This document shows positions 44,205 through 55,000 of a stretch of DNA of 64,000 bases, in pieces. Below the pieces are notes generated by a model. It was not told where the DNA came from. It searched no databases and saw only the letters and a program-made list of their open reading frames with translations. Source of the stretch: Protula sp. h YS-2021 (taxonomy: Eukaryota > Annelida > Polychaeta > Sabellida > Serpulidae). The first letter of the stretch is position 1, and each line of letters begins with the position of its first letter. The position numbers and the translations under genes are program-made. Location: NCBI GenBank assembly GCA_949752745.1, contig OX457026.1, positions 24,245,308-24,309,307 of the forward strand, written 5' to 3'.

Positions 44205-44404
44205 AAAAAAAATGTGGGGGGGGGGGGGGTCAGTCCCGTCTGCCGCCTAGGGGGGGGGTCAGTCCCGACTGCCGCCTAGGGGGGGGGTCGGTCCATAGTA
44301 TGTCCTGTGGGGGGGGTCCCATGGTATATGATTCTTGACCAGGGGGGGGGGGTCTGACAGTATGACGTCACAAAGTGGCGCAAAACTCTCCTTTTCACCC
44401 TACT
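44205..44404 (-). repeat. Right terminal inverted repeat of the Polinton
   Basis: Read from the outer end inward on the minus strand: AGTAGGGTGAAAAGGAGAG, a stretch identical to the left end as far as the TGACGTCATACTGTCAGA block, then C-run-separated modules A, B, C, C. It is preceded toward the interior by a G14 run and an A18 run (44193-44211). Module C occurs once on the left and twice here, and module B three times on the left and once here. Confidence 0.9.
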
Positions 44405-44410
44405 CTAGTT

Positions 44411-47400
44411 GTTCCACCAAGCAAGCTGGTTTCCAAACACTTCCAAACACCAGTGGTTGGTTCGCGTCTACTGCTTCTCCTGAAAAGTTGTCATACCTTT
44501 TATTATCTTTCAACCTATAGACATCATGCAGACGCTATACATTAGATCGTTTGAACTTTGTAATACAATATTTATTAGTTATTGCTTTCCGCTACAGATT
44601 CGAATACAGATTCACATTTGCCTCAGATATACAATGAAGACGACCGACAACATCCTTGTAGTTTGCACACTTTCGCAAATACAAAACTGCGAGGAGTACA
44701 GTTGCCCAAAGTAATGTTATTGTGTCTCCATACACGACTGTCTAACTTTCAAAGTAACACCCAGACAACAGCAAATTATAGATTGCAAACTAGTGGCCTG
44801 TGCCAGAATATATTGTCGTCGTTTTTCCACTTACGAAAAAATAACAGCCAAGTTATGAATAAACCTAGAGAAGTTAAATATGGCAAAAGTCAACAAATTG
44901 ACAGATTTTTTTTCATAAGACATCGAATTTCTATAATAAAATAATTTGAAAGAAACAGATGCATCATTTTACTTGTTAATTATATTTTTTCTAATTTTAT
45001 TTGTGTAAACATTACACCGAATTATAATTAACACCTGACAAGCCTTTGGCTTGCAAGGGTTATATGAATTTGTGCGAGCAAAATTCGTCCTTTTTTTCTT
45101 CTTGACACTTTTTCCGATTTTTTGTGTCTTCTTCTTCTCTGACACTATGGGCCCTACGACCATGAAACTTGGGACTTATGAAGAGCTTGATCTGAACATA
45201 TGCATGTCACTTTTTATTTTCGTCTTTGATTTCGTTTGCTTTATTAAAACGCCATGTGAAAAGAGTGTATTTTTTGCAAGTAAATGCGTAGCATTTAATG
45301 CACAGCACACAATCACCCAGTTGCTAAGCTTTGTGCGAGCTCTCACTGCTTAAATAGATAACACACCGTATACCTGATCAGTCAATAAAACCTTATAAGA
45401 CGTATTCAAGCTGTGTTGTTTGCAATATATTAGTCAAGAAATAACCCACTGAAGGAAGTATTTTTGCGTTTTAATTTTTGTCAAGTGTTTAACATTTCGC
45501 TAGCGGAATGAGCTTCTAGTTATAATTCTCTTTTAATCTAAATAGGGTTTATATTTGAAGTGAGCCTGCTTTCATCAGATTTAGAAATTATTTTTGATCA
45601 CTTACAAAAATTATTTTCACAAAGAACAAAACGCCATTCACAGGTTTTGTAGAATTATTAATGCATATAAAGAGTATAACACTATCTAAAGTTGCACATT
45701 TGTGCTTGCCTATCAATTTAGACAGTTTTAGTAAAAAAAGTTTATCAGAAGACATACAAACTGTTTTGTTTAAAACATGTCACTATAACGAAAAACATGT
45801 TTTAAAAATACTTAAAATAAATAAACTTATTGCCATTATGGGACTTTTCCAAGAACAATGGTGGTGAATATTATTTTGTAAATGCTGTTATAAGAAAATG
45901 AATAAAATAACTGGTGTCAAGTAGCAGATCTGCTTACATTCTCATCCCTCTGCACGGATTAAATTTAAAACTGATGTTGAGAGTAGAATCTTACTAATGT
46001 TTATTAGTGAATCAAGTAAGCTGTGCTCTCGTTGTTTTTCAGCATTTGTCATCCCAGTCGCATTAACAAAACACATTTTCAAAATATAGGTTTGAGAGAA
46101 AGATATCTACAGAGACACTAAAGGATTTTTGTGAGATTTTGTGCTATTTTGTCTTAAAAATGAAGGCTTGTCGAATACAAATCAAAAGAAAGCTGCTTAT
46201 AGGAATAAGTACAACAGCCGAGTTCTTTGCGGAAAATCCTGCATGAAGGGGCGAAACTGAAATAACATAACATCAAAGTAGTTTGAAGTTTTATGCATTT
46301 GGATACATTATGAAAAAAATTAATCACAAGATGAATTATCTGTTTTTGTAACTAACTTGGACAATCATAAAGTGTTTTCAGCGCAACAAATGCGTTTAAT
46401 TTTACCTAATTTGTGGTACCCTTTTAAATGATATGGTGATATGGTTATCAGTTAAAATATTTACTCCTGATACGTTTTATAGAGTATCATATGTTGAGAT
46501 TGCATTCAACAAGTTATTGTATATATTGAGTGTAGATGAAGAAAAATATGCCAGATATTGGAGAAAAGATATGGGAGAAAAGCAAGAGAAAGCATTGCCA
46601 TAACCGAGAAACATGAGTATTGTTCTTTGCATTATTTTAAAATTGTGTCATATTAATGTTATATCTTCTACACAGACCATTTGATCTTTTAAAAAGTGCA
46701 GGCTCCTTAAGTCAAAATCGATTACCATTGAAGACCGAACTCGATCAGTATTTCTTTTAAGATACATTTGTTTTATGACACATACAAAGGCATTGCCACA
46801 ACTGTTGTTTGTATAAATATAAGACTAATAAACCTTATGAATTCTTCTGTGTGTTCTTTTTTATGATCATCAAAATATATCGAAAGATTAATAGCCATAG
46901 ATTTGAAAATTACACTTAGATACATTGTAGCAACATCAGTGCATTATAAGCGTTGAATGGACTACGTTACGACAAATAATTTGTTGACAAAATTATCTTA
47001 AAGACAATGCAATTGACATATTTTCATGTCTTAGAATTTCCTCCGATTTTTATTAATAGGTGTGTTATTGGAGCTAAATTGACTACTTGCCAGTCTATGT
47101 TTAAGATAATTTTTATACCTAATATATCATTGCTATAACCGAAGACTTGCAGCCTGTTAACAATGTAATGCTGGGCGGAGAGACAGTTGTTATACAAATA
47201 CTGGAAACCAATGTAAAGCTTCTGTTTGGTCTCTATTTAGGTTTGCTTGTGTTCAATGACAACATGATATGCTAATAAGTTATTTAAAATAAAACACCAG
47301 AAAGCTCATAAATCGTTCACTTTAATTTAAGACATTATACTGACAAATCCTCCTGTAGGTAATAATACCAATTAAATAACAGTTACTGATTCACAGGTTT

Positions 47401-47649
47401 GATTATACCTTTCACAGATGCTGGAATTTATCTTTATCACATTCATTTAATGACATTTCAGAGATACAAGAGAATGGACACTAGAAATGCCTATACAACA
47501 CAGCATGCCTGTCAAATAACTGTGCATTTAACGTCTTTCGCCTAAAGATGCTTACATCACAGTACACTGATTAACGACGGTTCTAGTTAGTCCTTGTTTT
47601 TTACAATAATAAACACTGTAAGATAAATCTGACATTGATCTGAAGTTGC
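44411..47649. other. Gene-free stretch right of the Polinton
   Basis: No exon or recognisable transposon in 3.2 kb of AT-rich DNA. Several short frames lack motifs. A TTCCAAACAC direct duplication near 44431-44450 is trivial. Confidence 0.4.
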
Positions 47650-48360
47650 GACGTTCACCCTACCAAACCATGCTAACTCTGGTTGTACTTTGGTTGCGAC
47701 CACATATCAACGTCTTACCAACGTGTTTAACACAAAGTTGATTAGACGTTGGGTAAGCAACATTGTTTAGAGGTTGCTTTCGGTCACAACCAAAATGGAA
47801 CTTTTCCGAGCCTAATAAACGTCTTTGGTGCAACTTTGAATAGATGTCGGAAAATCATCATCGGAAAGACGTCAAAAAATACATGTTGAATAGACGTCGA
47901 TCTCAAAAACGAATAAAACTTTCTTGTGTTGTCGCTCACCGGAAATGGTAGCCATAACAGGCCATTCTTTAAAAAAAAAAACAGATCAAAAAGAGCGCAC
48001 AAGTTTTTTCCCACCTATTTTTGAACAATATTCATGAAAATTGACTCCATACGTATCTCACGTTACTTGCTGACCCAAGAATAGGGGTACTGTAACAGAG
48101 GGGTGACCATACTATGATTACGGCTGCCTTGACGGCGATTCTAGATTAATATTTTCCCGACGTCAATGCAATACCGGGAAGTAAACGTTTCGACTTCAAC
48201 ATTTATGCAACTTTGATTAGGCATCGGATAATCGACGCCTGTCCAAGGTAGAAAGGTAGACGCTGTTTTGACTTGAATAAACAACCAAATTCGGATGTTG
48301 ATCGGTAGTGCGATGCGGCGTATATCCGACGTTCATGGAACACCGGAATTTTTACTAGGG
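47650..48360. repeat. Dispersed repeat with GACGTTGG motifs, copy 2
   Basis: Diverged counterpart of the 12.2-12.7 kb repeat, with the blocks in the same order: GGTTGCGACC, GACGTTGGGTAAGCAACATTG, CGGTCACAACCAAAA, GTCGGAAAATC, GACGTC-type motifs, CATTTTTGAACAATATTCATGA. It ends shortly before the 3' end of the sirtuin gene. Confidence 0.6.
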
Positions 48361-48476
48361 CAGCTCCGCTAGTCTGTCTTATTGCTTCAGCCCACTCAGC
48401 CGTTAACGCCGCGTCTCGTCCAATTGTTAAAGATTTGTTTGACTACTTTAGTTGGCTATTTCTCCAGTTTTAACAC

Positions 48477-51400
48477 TTAGCTTTTCTGTTCATTGTAGTT
48501 TAAATTGTCACTGTCGGATTCAGGCAGTTGTCCTTTCAGTTTTTTAATACCAACATTGCTTGGTTCCAAGCCCCGTTTTAGTCCGTTATTACAGGGTAAA
48601 CTACAGTTTAAAGCATTCTCCTTTAAATCAGACAATTCTTTTTCCAAACGATTGGGGTATTTTTCGACATTGAATGATCGAAATGTTCGCTTCCGAGATT
48701 GGCTTTCCGATTTTGCGTTACTCCAGCGTTCTCTTTCAGGATCGTACGTGGTTAGCCGTTCTGCTCGCATTTCTTCCCATTTTCTCAGATCCGTTATGCT
48801 GAGTACATGATTCATGACCAACTTCATGAGATCATCACAATCCCCATAGACACGAGATCCATTCTCTTTGCACATCTCGTCAAAAGGTGTTGTTTGCCTG
48901 TTTTAAAATAACGAATAAAACAACATCTATATATCTTGGCTATAGGGGTTGCTGCAGTGGTATAAACACCGTTATTTACCTATAGGCATCATGGAATAGG
49001 ATGCATAGGACGCGTCTTAGAATTCAAATCATGAGTTCACAAATCCTGATTTTACAGGTCGAATGTCATGTGACCCTTGTGTCACGAAATCGTCACCACT
49101 AGTATGATTATTGACTTCATTAAGTCCTTTACTGTGCAATATAGCAGACCATTTTAAAATTCGAATAATGCTACAAGTGGATCATTCCGCTACTTAGTGG
49201 AATTCGGTCTAGTTTACAACAGATTTATCAGTTAGATACACTTACACAAACAAAGTATTTCTAGAAATCCATTTGGACCATAAGCAGTGTTCTCAACATA
49301 ATCTTCATACATTTCCTCGTTCTTATTTTGGCCGAAATAACAGTGGAAGACTGACAAAAATTTAATCCTGAAGGATCCTGAATCATCCTTCTTCATAAAA
49401 TTTCACACGACTTTTTAAAACCAATTTTCGATTAAAACAGGGAAGAAGAAGTAATAGAAGAATATGTGCATTCTCTTAATATCCTGTTTGGCACCCAAAA
49501 TCCAGCATTACCTGTTGCAAATGGCAAGTCTGACAGGATTACCCATTGTCATTAAGTCACAAGCTGGGTATACGAGGAGTGAAGAGCCCAGGCAGAGCAC
49601 CAGGTCGTTCGCTTGTGCGTGTGTCTCCGCGTTGTTCAACACAGGTATCTCCAGGTCATCCCCGAAGTTTATTATTGTGTTTGTCAAATATCCACCGCAT
49701 GCCTAAGTAACATCGAATTTATTTTTTTTTTTTTTGTTATTTGAATAAATAACTATTTAAATAACGCCACTTTCAGACAGTCTTTTAGACGTGACATTCT
49801 TATGAAATGAGGTAATACAGGGGAACCCCGAGAAAGGACCACCGAAAATGAGACCATCCTCACAAACAGGACAATTTTTCAGAAGTCCCGTTCTAGGTGT
49901 CGTTTAACTATGAAGGACTCCTCAAATAGGACCGGTCCGGAAAAAGAATCACTTTTACCAGTGTTGGACTGTATGTGCAAATATACAAAACTGCAATGGG
50001 TATGTGGTTAGATTTTTTTAACACAAATTCGATATTGAACAGTGTTTAAACTGGTGCTTTTGATTACCTCGAAATCACAGATTCCTCCAGTTCTATTTTT
50101 ATTTTTGGAAGTGGTGCAAGGAAGAAGGCTATGAACTGAACCCTTTTTGTGAACTCGCCGAGAAGCAAATTTTCTTTCAAATCGTGTACCGCACTTTTCA
50201 CATCTCTCATGAAACACGTTTCCATGCAGCTCAGATAAGTGTGTCTTTGGAATTCCAGACAGACGGTGTAACCCGTCCACATTTTGGCTGATCACATACT
50301 TCAACATGCCAAGCTCAACCAGTTTTGCGATTGCTTCATGCGTATACGTCGGCCTCAATGACTCATATGTAAATAGTCTTCCCTTGCTTGAAGATTTGGC
50401 AGCAGGTCCTGAAAATGAATTATTGACTTTTTATTGAGTTTTAACAGACAACTTCCAATGCAACATTTTAAATTCTTCTCTTCACAATGTCTATATAACG
50501 TCAAGAAGAAAAATAGTTTCTTATCCTTTTTTTCAATTCGACCCAGCCGTCCGACGAACTTTTTAACTTTTCTCGAAATAATCAGACTCTGTTTGGGCCG
50601 GACCTTCGCTTTCATTTTTTATAAATTTCTATGAACCATGATAAGCCAAAATTTTTCTTGTTTCGTTTTCTCCACAAATCATGGTTTTATGGTTTATAAA
50701 GCAGTTATATTTCACAACACTTATAGTATCAATTTATAAATTGGTGCTTTGAAACGTCTGAAGTGTTACTTTTGTGAAAATGAAAGCGCCGAGGGCACAA
50801 GCGCCACATTTTAGCACGCAGTTCTCCTCTGAAAGGCCATTTTCAGTACTTTTACGCTTTCTGGTTTATCATTTTCACTCTAAAATTTTATACACAAGGC
50901 CGGCCGGTCGATTTCTCCTTTTTCTTTCTATTTTTCAGAGCCGGCCGTGCCACTTCGCTTTTATTTTGGTCTACTTCTACAGATACGACGCCGCGTCAAT
51001 GCCGTGTGGCTGTTCATTGTGTATTCATGTACTCTCTATATAACCAATACAGTACCTCTGCAATTCAGACAACTATCAGGACCAACCAAAGGAGCCCTGA
51101 TTTAGACGTGGCCGGTCTCTTTTATGGGGTGGGGGGGGGGGGGTGCAAATGAAAACAGTAACGCCGCCAAAAAAGTGGGTCTTAACTTCGAGGGGGTCTC
51201 ATCGAGAGGTGCTCCTGCATGGCAGGTTGTATATCAACTTATCTGATAAATTAACATACCATATTTCTTTTTTTTATTCCTTTCCGTCCATATGCCTCGA
51301 TTTCCTCGGAAATCACCAATGCCTGCTGACGTAGATATACCAGCACCTGTGGTTGTAAAACATATCAATTATGTCACATAAACTTGCTAGGAATTAGACC

Positions 51401-52029
51401 TTCCAACAATTATATAATGACAACTGAAGAGTTTTAAAATGATATTACGTCAAGGATTCTAGTGTATATCAATTAAAAGAATAATCATTGTAACATGATC
51501 AACTTTTAACAAATCGCATTTTTGTGGTAATTAATTTATTCGGTATTTTATTTTATTTTATTTTTTTGTTTTCTTTTGAAATTAAGTTATATCCTGAAAT
51601 CAATACTTTCTTATCTTCTCTCCTTTTTCATTAAGCAAAAGGAAGTAATTCTTCTAGATAATACGTCTGATATGGCTGACCTGTAAAAGCAATTGCGTGT
51701 TTCGAGGACTTCAATAAGTTCGCTATTTTCTCAGCCTCCTGCTCAAGCACATTAACCGAATCAAAATACTCGGCCGTCTTTGCAGCTTCCTTTACCATGA
51801 GTATTTCTAAATCATTCATGTCACAGTTGCCTTCTGGTTGAATTTTATCCCAACAGCTTTTATGGAACGTTGCTTGGCCATCGTCCCCCCAAGCAATTGC
51901 ATATTTCCCCTGGCACAGTGGAGACAGAGATTTGACTTCCACCCGACTTTGACATCTCAGTTCCTTATCTCGGTCTTCGCAAGATTTCAGACAGCATTTC
52001 AATACATTTGTATCTGCCTGTGTGGCCAT
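48477..52029 (-). CDS. Class IV (SIRT6/7-like) NAD-dependent sirtuin, spliced, with frameshift in exon 4
   Basis: Sirtuins remove acyl groups from lysines using NAD. Five minus-strand exons join with GT/AG sites: 51681-52029, 51260-51346, 50068-50408, 49512-49703 and 48477-48897 (stop TAA). Motifs: [19 protein letters not shown] with RGIWT (class IV NAD pocket), SQNVDGLH, catalytic His in SELHGN, zinc cysteines CEKC and C(x4)CGG, then [15 protein letters not shown] and [10 protein letters not shown]. Exon 1 adds an unusual Cys/His-rich N-terminus ([29 protein letters not shown]). Exon 4 has AAAA where the conserved frame needs AAA (49679-49684): exon 4 would need 191 rather than 192 nt for the 462-residue product, so there is a 1-nt insertion or a sequence error. 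The tail is basic and low-complexity. An acceptor-like TTGCAG lies just upstream of the ATG, so a 5' UTR exon is likely. Confidence 0.88.
49815..49950. repeat. Intronic MITE-like fragment (CAGGGGAACCCC type)
   Basis: Within the intron between sirtuin exons 3 and 4. ACAGGGGAACCCCGAGAAAGG followed by GGACCAC...GGACTCCTCAAATAGGACCG resembles the ends of pogo/Tigger-like MITEs. Related pieces lie at 51046-51110 (next intron) and 52139-52400. Confidence 0.35.
51046..51200. repeat. Intronic MITE-like fragment (ACAGTACCTCTGCAATTC type)
   Basis: Lies in the intron between sirtuin exons 2 and 3. ACAGTACCTCTGCAATTCAG, GGACCAACCAAAGGAG and CTGATTTAGACGTGG share order and spacing with the fragment at 52139 (ACAGTAGGACTTTCAAATTA, GGAACAACCAAACCAG, CTAATTTAGAGTGTG). 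They are probably copies of the same non-autonomous DNA transposon. A G13 run follows. Confidence 0.45.
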
Positions 52030-55000
52030 GTGGTCACTGCAATAAACATGAATACAAAACATATCGTTGTTATTTTAAAATTTTTTACTTCTTTTTTTTT
52101 TTTTTTGGATCGGCACGCGAGACAGGTTATTTCAAGTACAGTAGGACTTTCAAATTAAGACCACCATCGGGAACAACCAAACCAGGGGTTCTAATTTAGA
52201 GTGTGTCTCATTTTAGAGATCTCCCCAAATCGGACAGAATGACAACAGAACCGCACATAAAACTCAATCTGGGGGTGACCTTAATATGAGAGCACGACAA
52301 CTTCCGACAGACCCCTTCCAGACAGTCTCATTCCGGACAGAATAGTTCCCAGTTGGGAGTTGTCCGGTATTTCAGGGTTTCCAGAATGAGGTTTTACCGT
52401 ATTTGATGTGTGTAATATTTTACACAGGGGCTGAGGACCTTTATGAATCAGGTATTGAACTCTGAAACTGCAAACAACCGTTGTAAAATATCCGGGATAA
52501 ATGAACTAGAAATGTGTGTCCGGAACAGATAAAGCACGACATATTCACGGGTCACTTACGTGGAATATCGCAGAATGTTCATGCGAGTCCGGAACAGAAT
52601 TGTGAGATAAGATAAGATAAGATAAGACATATTAAAACTGCTTAGGTCGTAGTGAAATAGTGCTTGCAAACAGTAAAACTGCTTATTGTTTATTTTCTTT
52701 CATTTTTTACTGTTTAATTTCTGTCATCCGTGTCCGGAACTACCCGGAGGCGGGAATTGCCCAGTCGGGAGTGGCCATGTAGGGAACTCTATACGGGCAC
52801 TCTTATCGGGAGGTCGTACTATATCATCCCAGACCAGCGGGCAGGTACAGCTTTCCGAAACAAGGTTTAATATGCACAGACACCAGGGGTGGAGTAGTTA
52901 GGGGCGTTCTTAGTTATTCTCGCAGTTCCAGTAGATTCGGAATCCCGCAAATGACAGCCCTCCCCCTCACTCCCTATGAGGAAAATGTTGCAGCGCCCAT
53001 AGGTTTACACCAGGTCAGTGACTTCAGGAATTTCAGGTATGACTAGGGAAAAACATCACTTTTCAGGAAAAGGGCCTGGCTGACCGGTTAACGCCAAAAA
53101 AACAAAAAACAAAAAAAAAAAAACAAAAACAAAAAAAAAACAAAAAAACAACTAGCCACAGCAGGGATTGTTGACCCGATAGTGACTAAAATTCTTAATC
53201 ATCCCACGTAAACCCACATAGTGTAATATCCCATTACATGTTGTTATTTTGTAAGCGTTTCTGGTAAGAAAATGTGAGTGCCAAATATGTAAGTTCAAAT
53301 TGGCCCCACGTCTTGTTACCTTTTTTCTAAATTTATTATTATTATTATTATTGTTATTATTATTATTATTATTTGCAATTTTGGCGACCAGAACGGCGTA
53401 TGCACACAAGGTTAATTCCCCGCCTTAGTCATTTTCCTTAATTGGTATAGTATTGTGTAACATTTCATTTCGGGAGGTCACGTGGTTTCTTTTCCATTTT
53501 TCAGCTTTCATGGTCACAAGATCGGGAGGAGACAAGAAATGTGCAGGAAATATCGAGGCTTGATGTTCGTGGCCACCCGAAACAGCATTCCGTTGCATAT
53601 AAAAGGCAAAACCCCGCAGTCCATATCCTTCGCCAACTATAAACGTTATGAAATTATTGCAAATGAAGGTCAAAACACCTTTGCTTCGACCTTCGATCGA
53701 CGTCCCAGGGGTGAGGAGGGGAGCGCTTACGTACCAACTGGTTACTTTGTGTGTTGATAACTGTATAAAACAACGCTAAATGCGGAGTACTAGGTTTGAA
53801 AAATACCCCCTTTTTAACCTTTTTAACAAAACGCGGAGTGCAGGTTCGAAAAAAACCTTTCTGTAGGAAACGCGGAGTACTTAATGAAAACTACCCCCTT
53901 TCCAGCTAAACTAATAATACTCCCCACCTTCTCTTTTTTTTGACACGCATGATAATACTCCTATGGCTGACATCTTGCAAGCTAGTGACAGCGACCGCAA
54001 AAAGATGTCTAGGAATGCGGCAGTTTGCTCGCAACCAAATACCAATGTCTGTACAGTATAGTTACTTTGTCGCGAGGAAAAACGACCTACTGCAACTTTT
54101 AAAAAAGCTTTGGTTGGCCGAGAGACATGGCGACCCAAAACAGATATTGATTAGATATCGCAATGTTTACTCGGAGACTTATTTCTTCCTCATTTTATGA
54201 AGTATTAATGCAACCTAATCTGTGTTGCTCAATTTAAGGAGGAAGGGGGTGTCAATCGCCAAATCTGAAAATTATCTTTGGTTGGTCAAATCATTAGATA
54301 TCTTAGAGCTAATCTTATACATACGAAATGCACTGGATTAATGCATGGACCCCCCCCCCCCCCCACTCTGTATTGCAGACGGGCCCTTCACACGTGTTGG
54401 TTGCAAGCTAAATGACCAACTTGTTTTGAGCCATTCAAACATGCACATGTTGGCATTATTTGTGAATCTGCGTATTAATTTTAGCTCTCGCCCAATTCTA
54501 GGAGTGTTTCATATATTTAAAACTGCAATGATTTCAGGAAACGGTCTCAGCAGCCGGGGTGGGGGTGGGGGGGGGCGGTGGGGGGCGGGGGGTTGACATT
54601 CCCCTTGGACCGCGTCTCGTCCCAAAACTACTCCTTTCTGCGCGTTTGTTTGTCACACATATGCTGTCACCCCCTCCCCCGCTAAGGGACGGGAGGGGGT
54701 GGCGTTTTGCAGTCAGCGTCATATGCATGTAGGTGACAGCAGAAATTTTTGAAAAAAAGACCAATAATTACAATATTTAAAGAATTACTTATTTAGTTAG
54801 TCAGTCAAAAAAGTCAATTCCCATGTAAAATGAGGAAAAATAAATGTCTTTTGAGCGATAATAAATGTCTTATATTGGTTTTATGACACAATCACAACAT
54901 CGCTTTACAGCCGCTTTAAGTCACTATTTACATGGCCGCAGGTCCAGCTAAATTGCTTGATGTTTGGTTGGTTTTACAATACAGTGACCTCCTTGTTTTA

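Larger units (their letters stand above)
29747..44410. mobile_element. Polinton/Maverick (adintovirus-like) element with target-site duplication
   Basis: The element proper spans 29753-44404 (14,652 bp). It begins AGTAGGGTGAAAAGGAGAG and ends with its inverted copy. Both flanks are CTAGTT (29747-29752 and 44405-44410), the 6-bp target-site duplication typical of Polinton integration. Inside are the family's hallmark genes: protein-primed PolB, retroviral-type integrase with chromodomain, FtsK/HerA-type packaging ATPase, adenain-like protease, hexon-like capsid and penton. Genes form two convergent blocks. Such elements are viewed as integrated virus-like agents able in principle to form particles. 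This copy has lesions in integrase, penton and one accessory gene. Confidence 0.97.

Noticed and set aside
49240..49330. Possible extra sirtuin exon (frame with [20 protein letters not shown] and a GTAAGT donor)
   Set aside because: Exon 4 joins directly to the 48897 exon in phase to give the conserved [11 protein letters not shown] junction, and no acceptor fits this piece.
53425..53757. Overlapping frames on both strands as a gene
   Set aside because: Neither shows a known motif; flanked by simple repeats and no splice signals fit.
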